Below, in pieces: positions 60,067-64,000 of a DNA stretch of 64,000 nt. The position numbers and the translations under genes are program-made. Within the stretch, counting starts at the first letter, position 1, and each line of letters opens with the position of its first letter. Origin of the DNA: Benincasa hispida (lineage: Eukaryota > Streptophyta > Magnoliopsida > Cucurbitales > Cucurbitaceae); the NCBI RefSeq assembly GCF_009727055.1, contig NC_052349.1, forward strand, positions 48,918,485 through 48,982,484, written 5' to 3'. The notes under the pieces were generated by a model. The model did no database searches. It saw only the letters and a program-made list of their open reading frames with translations, and was not told the DNA's origin.

Positions 60067-60109
60067 CTAGAAGCACATTTCTGTCTTTGAAAAGGTACTG
60101 AAAAGGACG
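60067..60109. repeat. Satellite orientation switch near 60.1 kb
   Basis: Plus monomers end at GGTTGAAAAGGTAC. A short stretch mixes words of both strands (AGAAGCACATTTCTGTC, GAAAAGGACGAACTTAGGC). From TTCTCGACCTTTTCGGACTC onward the array is minus. Confidence 0.8.
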
Positions 60110-63100
60110 AACTTAGGCTTTTTCTGTCTTTCTCGACCTTTTCGGACTCTTTCTCGACCTTTCCAGGGTTCATAAGTGTCTTTTGATCCAAAGTTCTTCC
60201 AAATTTGGACTAGAAGCACATTTCGACAATTAGAAACCCAAAGTTTGTCCTTTACAGTCTCTTTCTTTACCCTTTGTGCCAAAGTTCGCCCGTATAGGTA
60301 CAAAATTCCGTTCTAGTTCATAAGTACCTTTTAAATTGTACGTTGATCAAATTTTGACTTGGAGCACATTTCGAAACGTAGAAACTTGAAGTTCGCCATT
60401 TTTGGACTCTTTCTCAACATTTTGGTCTTAGGTTCATCAATATCGGTACTAAACTTCTGACAAGAGTTCATAAGTAACTTTTAAATCGAACTTCATCCAA
60501 ATTTGGATTTGGAGCACATTACGATAAGTAGAAACCCAAACTTCGTCATTTTTGGACTCTTTCTTGATCTTTTGGTCCAAAGTTCATCCATAGAGTTACA
60601 AAACTCTTATCCAGGGTTCATAAATAACTTTTAAACCAAACTACGATCAAATTTTTACAGAAAGCACATTTCGACACATAGAAACCCAAAGTTCGTCCTT
60701 TTCCAAATCTTTCCTAACCTTTTGAACCAAACTTCGTCGTAATTTGGACTCGAAGCACATTTCGACAAGTAGAAACCCAAAGTTCATCCTTTTCAGACTC
60801 TTTCTTGACATTTTGTGCCAAGGTTTATTCTTTCTAGTCTCATTCTTTACCCTTTGTGCAAAAGTTCGTCCACATAGGTACAAAAATGCTTTCCAGCGTT
60901 CATAATACCTTTTGAACCCAAGCTCGTCCAAATTTTTAAATACAGCAGACTTCGACATGTAGAATTTGAACCAAACTTCTTCCAAATTTGGACTTGAAAC
61001 AAATTCTGACAATTAAAAACCCAAAGTTTGTCCTTTTCAGTCTCTTTCTTTAACCTCTATGCCAAAGTCGCCTGCATAGGTACAAAATCTCTTTCTGGAG
61101 TTCATAAGTACCTTTTGAACTATACTTTGACCAAATTTTGACTTGGAGCACATTTCAAAACGTATAAACCTGAAGTTCGCTATTTTTGGACTCTTTCTCG
61201 ACGTTTTGGTCCCAGGTTCATCAATATAGGTACCAAATTTCTGACCAGAGTTCATAAGTAACTTTTAAAACAAACTTCGACCAAAATTGGATTGAGAGCA
61301 CATTTTGACATGTAGAAACCTTTAAGTTCATCCTTTTCGGACTTTTTCTCGACCTTTTGTGTCAAAGTTCGTCCACGCACGTACAAAAACTCCTCTCCAG
61401 GGTTCATAAGTATCGTTTGAACAAAACTTCGTCCAAATTTGGACTTAGAGCCCATTGCGACAAGTAGAAACCCAAACTTCATCATTTTTGGACTCTTTCT
61501 TGACCTTTTTGTCGAAAGTTCATCCATAGAGTTACAAAACTCTTATCCAGGGTTCATAAATAACTTTTAAACCAAACTACGACCAAATTTTGGCTGAAAG
61601 CACATTTTCGACATGTTTCAAACCCAAAGTTCATCCTTTTCCAACTCTTTCTTGACCTTTTGTGTCAAAGTTCCTCCACACAGGTACAATACTCCTCTCC
61701 ATGCTTCATAAGTATCTTTTGAGCCAAACTTCGTCCTAATTTGGTCTTGAAGAAAATTTCGACAAGTAGAAACCCGAAGTTCGTCCTTTTCAGACTCTTA
61801 TTTGATATTTTGTGCCAATGTTCATCCTTTCTAGTCTCTTTCTTTACCATTTGTGCAAAAGTTCGTCCACATAAGTACAAAGATGCTTTCTAGGGTACAT
61901 TAGTACCTTTTGAACCAAAGTTCATCCGAATTTTTAAATATAGCAGACTTCGACATGTAGAATTGTAAAGTTCGTCCTTTTCGGACTCTTTCTCGACCTT
62001 TTTTGTCTATATTCGTCCACATTGGTATAAAACTCCTTTCCAGGGTTCATAAGTGTCTTTTGAACCAAACATCTTCCAAATTTGGACTTGAAGAACATTT
62101 CGACAATTAGAAACCTAAAGTTTGTCCTTTTCAGTCTTTTTCTTTACCTTTTGTGCCAAAGTTCATCGGCATAGGTACAAAATCCCTTTCTAGTGTTCAT
62201 CAGCACCTTTTGAACATACTTTGACCAAATTTTGACTTGGAGCACATTTCAAAACTTAGAAACCTGAAGTTCGCTATTTTTGGACTCTTTCTCGACGTTT
62301 TGGTCCCAAGTTCATCAATATAGGTACTAAACTTTTGACCAAAGTTCATAAGTAACTTTTAAACCAAACCTCGACAAAAAATGGACTGAGAGCATATTTT
62401 GACATGTATAAACCTTTAAGTTCATCCTTTTCAGACTCTTTCTCGACCTTTTGCGTCAAAGTTCATCCACGCACGTACAAAAACTCCTCTCTAGGGTTCA
62501 TAAGTATCGTTTAAACAAAACTTCGTCCAAATTTGGACTTAGAGCCCATTGTGACAAGTAGAAACCCAAACTTCATCATTTTTAGACTCTTTCTTGACCT
62601 TTTGGTCCAAAGTTCATCCATAGAGGTACAAAACTCTTATCCAGAGTTCATAAATAACTTTTAAACCAAATTACGACAAAATTTTTACTGAAAGCACATT
62701 TCAACACGTAGAAACCCAAAGTTCGTCCTTTTCCAACTCTTTCTTGACCTTTTGTGTCAAAGTTCGTCCACATAGGTACAAAACTCCTCTCCAGTCTTCA
62801 TAAGTATCTTTTCAACCAAACTTCGTCCTAATTTGGACTTGAAGCACATTTTGATAAGTAAAAACCCAAAGTTCGTCATTTTCAGAATCTTTCTTGACAT
62901 TTTGTGCCAAGGTTCATCCTTTCTAGTCATTTTCTTTACCCTTTGTGAAAAATTTCATCCACATAGTTACAAAAATGCTTTCCTGGATTCATAAGTACCT
63001 TTTGAACCAAAGTTCGTCCAAATTTTTAAATATATCAGACTTCGACATTCAGAAATCAAAAGTTCGTCCTTTGCGGACTCTTTCTTGACCTTTTTTGTCT

Positions 63101-64000
63101 AAGTTCGTCTACACTGGTACAAAACTCCTTTCCAGGGTTCATAAGTGTCTTTTGAACCAAACTTCTTCCAAATTTGGACTTGAAGCACATTTCGACAATT
63201 AGAAATCGAAAGTTTGTCCCTTTCAGTCTCTTTCTTTACCCTTTGTGCCAAAGTTCGCCCGCATAGGTACAAAATCCCTTTCTGGTTTCATAAGTACCTT
63301 TTGAAATATACTTTGACCAAATTTTGACTTGGAGCACATTTCGAAACGTAGAAACCTGAAGTTCGCTATTTTTGGACTCTTTCTCGATGTTTTGGTCCCA
63401 GGTTCATCAATATAGGTACTAAACTTCTGACCAGAGTTCATAAGTATATTCTAAACCAAACTTCGACAAAATTTGGACTGCGAGCACATTTTGACACGTA
63501 GTAACCAAAAGTTCGTCCTTTTAGGATTTTTTCTCGACCTTTTGTGTTAAAGTTCGTCCACGTAGGTACAAAAACTCCTCTCCGGAGTTCATAAGTATCG
63601 TTTAAACAAAACTTCGTCCAAATTTGAACTTGGAGCACATTGCAACAAGTAGAAACCCAAAGTTCGTCATTTTTGGAGTCCTTCTTGACCTTTTGGTCCA
63701 AAGTTCATCCATAGTACAAAACTCTTATCCAGGGTTCATAAATAACTTTAAACCAAACTACGACCAAATTTTGACTGAAAGCACATTTCGACATGTAGAA
63801 ACCCAAAGTTCGTCCTTTTCCGACTCTTTCTTGACCTTTTGTGTCAAAGTTCATCCACACAGGTACAAAACTCCTCTCCAGGTTCATAAGTATCTTTTGA
63901 ACGAAACTTTGTCCTAATTTGGACTTGAATCATATTTTGACAAGTAAAAACCCAAAGTTCGTCCTTTTCAGACTCTTTCTTGATATTTTGTGCCAAAATT
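60110..64000 (-). repeat. 150-bp satellite array, minus orientation, block 7, with 1.09-kb higher-order repeat
   Basis: Composed mostly of diverged variant monomers. TGAAGTTCGCTATTTTTGGA occurs at 61171, 62265 and 63358, a period of 1093-1094 bp; a related but irregular copy is at 60387. Other markers (GCCAAGGTTCATCC, AGAGTTACAAAACTCTTATC) follow the same order. The array continues past the window edge. Confidence 0.9.

Noticed and set aside
24519..64000. Many 60-157 residue open frames with similar peptides (PKFVHNGTKLL, RVRKGRTLDFYKW and others)
   Set aside because: The 150-bp monomer is exactly 50 codons, so any frame with its stop mutated stays open for one or more units. The consensus has a stop in these frames (for example TAG in CTTGTAGAAATCC, TGA in TACTTATGAACC), and there is no sign of selection on the protein.
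24519..64000. CRISPR array
   Set aside because: Units are contiguous diverged 150-bp satellite monomers without unique spacers, in plant DNA.
24519..64000. CENP-B box in the satellite
   Set aside because: The minus-strand word CTTCGTCCAAATTT shares the TTCG and following A of the box but lacks the CGGG half.
1..64000. tRNA, rRNA or telomeric repeats
   Set aside because: No cloverleaf-like tRNA, conserved rRNA segment or TTTAGGG tandem run was seen on either strand by eye; tRNA-like words at 19971 and 51818 are primer sites.

Overview
The window is plant nuclear DNA, almost certainly from a dicot. It contains long-terminal-repeat (LTR) retrotransposons of plant Ty1/copia and Ty3/gypsy type, intron-containing pieces of a plant gene (the beta subunit of pyrophosphate-dependent phosphofructokinase, PFP-beta), and a very large satellite array. 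A cucurbit is possible from the style of the repeats, but this is a guess. I found no intact host gene, tRNA, rRNA or CRISPR. Nearly every open reading frame is transposon debris or a chance frame in repeat DNA.

Left part (1-24.0 kb), nested retrotransposons. A broken copia element (gag, protease and integrase; no reverse transcriptase) is followed by an Athila-like gypsy element in minus orientation that has gag, protease and a 3' region but no RT, RNase H or integrase. The composite occurs twice, at 1-8357 and 8358-16414. The copies differ mostly by one-base insertions and deletions, so the second looks like unpolished sequence, and it contains a 0.5 kb nearly pure G tract. Copy 1 alone carries an extra block (4045-6139) with an inverted LTR piece and the 3' exons of PFP-beta. 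The second gypsy element extends to 24016 (gag, tRNA-Asp-type primer site at 19971-19986, LTR). Two solo LTRs of one other family interrupt it in opposite orientations (16415-18894 and 20780-23123), each flanked by a 5-bp duplication.

Boundary (24.0-24.5 kb). Two upstream exons of PFP-beta lie on the minus strand between the retrotransposon cluster and a 100-N gap. Together with 5086-6039 they suggest one PFP-beta locus that has been split, deleted and partly inverted, either in the genome or by the assembly.

Right part (24.5-64 kb), satellite. About 36.7 kb is a tandem satellite with a 150-bp monomer (roughly 240 copies). It is in plus orientation at 24519-28411, 28951-32854, 42289-51013 and 53678-60066, and in minus orientation at 28412-28925, 32855-42255 and 60110-64000. 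From about 48.5 kb a variant appears with a 41-bp internal duplication, and at 60-64 kb the array has a higher-order period of about 1.09 kb (seven monomers). A 2.66-kb gypsy piece (51014-53677), ordered pol tail-LTR-gag-protease, sits in the array without disturbing monomer phase. Size and structure fit a centromeric or pericentromeric satellite, but nothing here proves that role.

Assembly caution: four N gaps, three single-N joins flanked by duplicated sequence, a 4.4 kb block repeated across a 25-N gap, and the indel-rich second composite all indicate that local order and copy number are unreliable.
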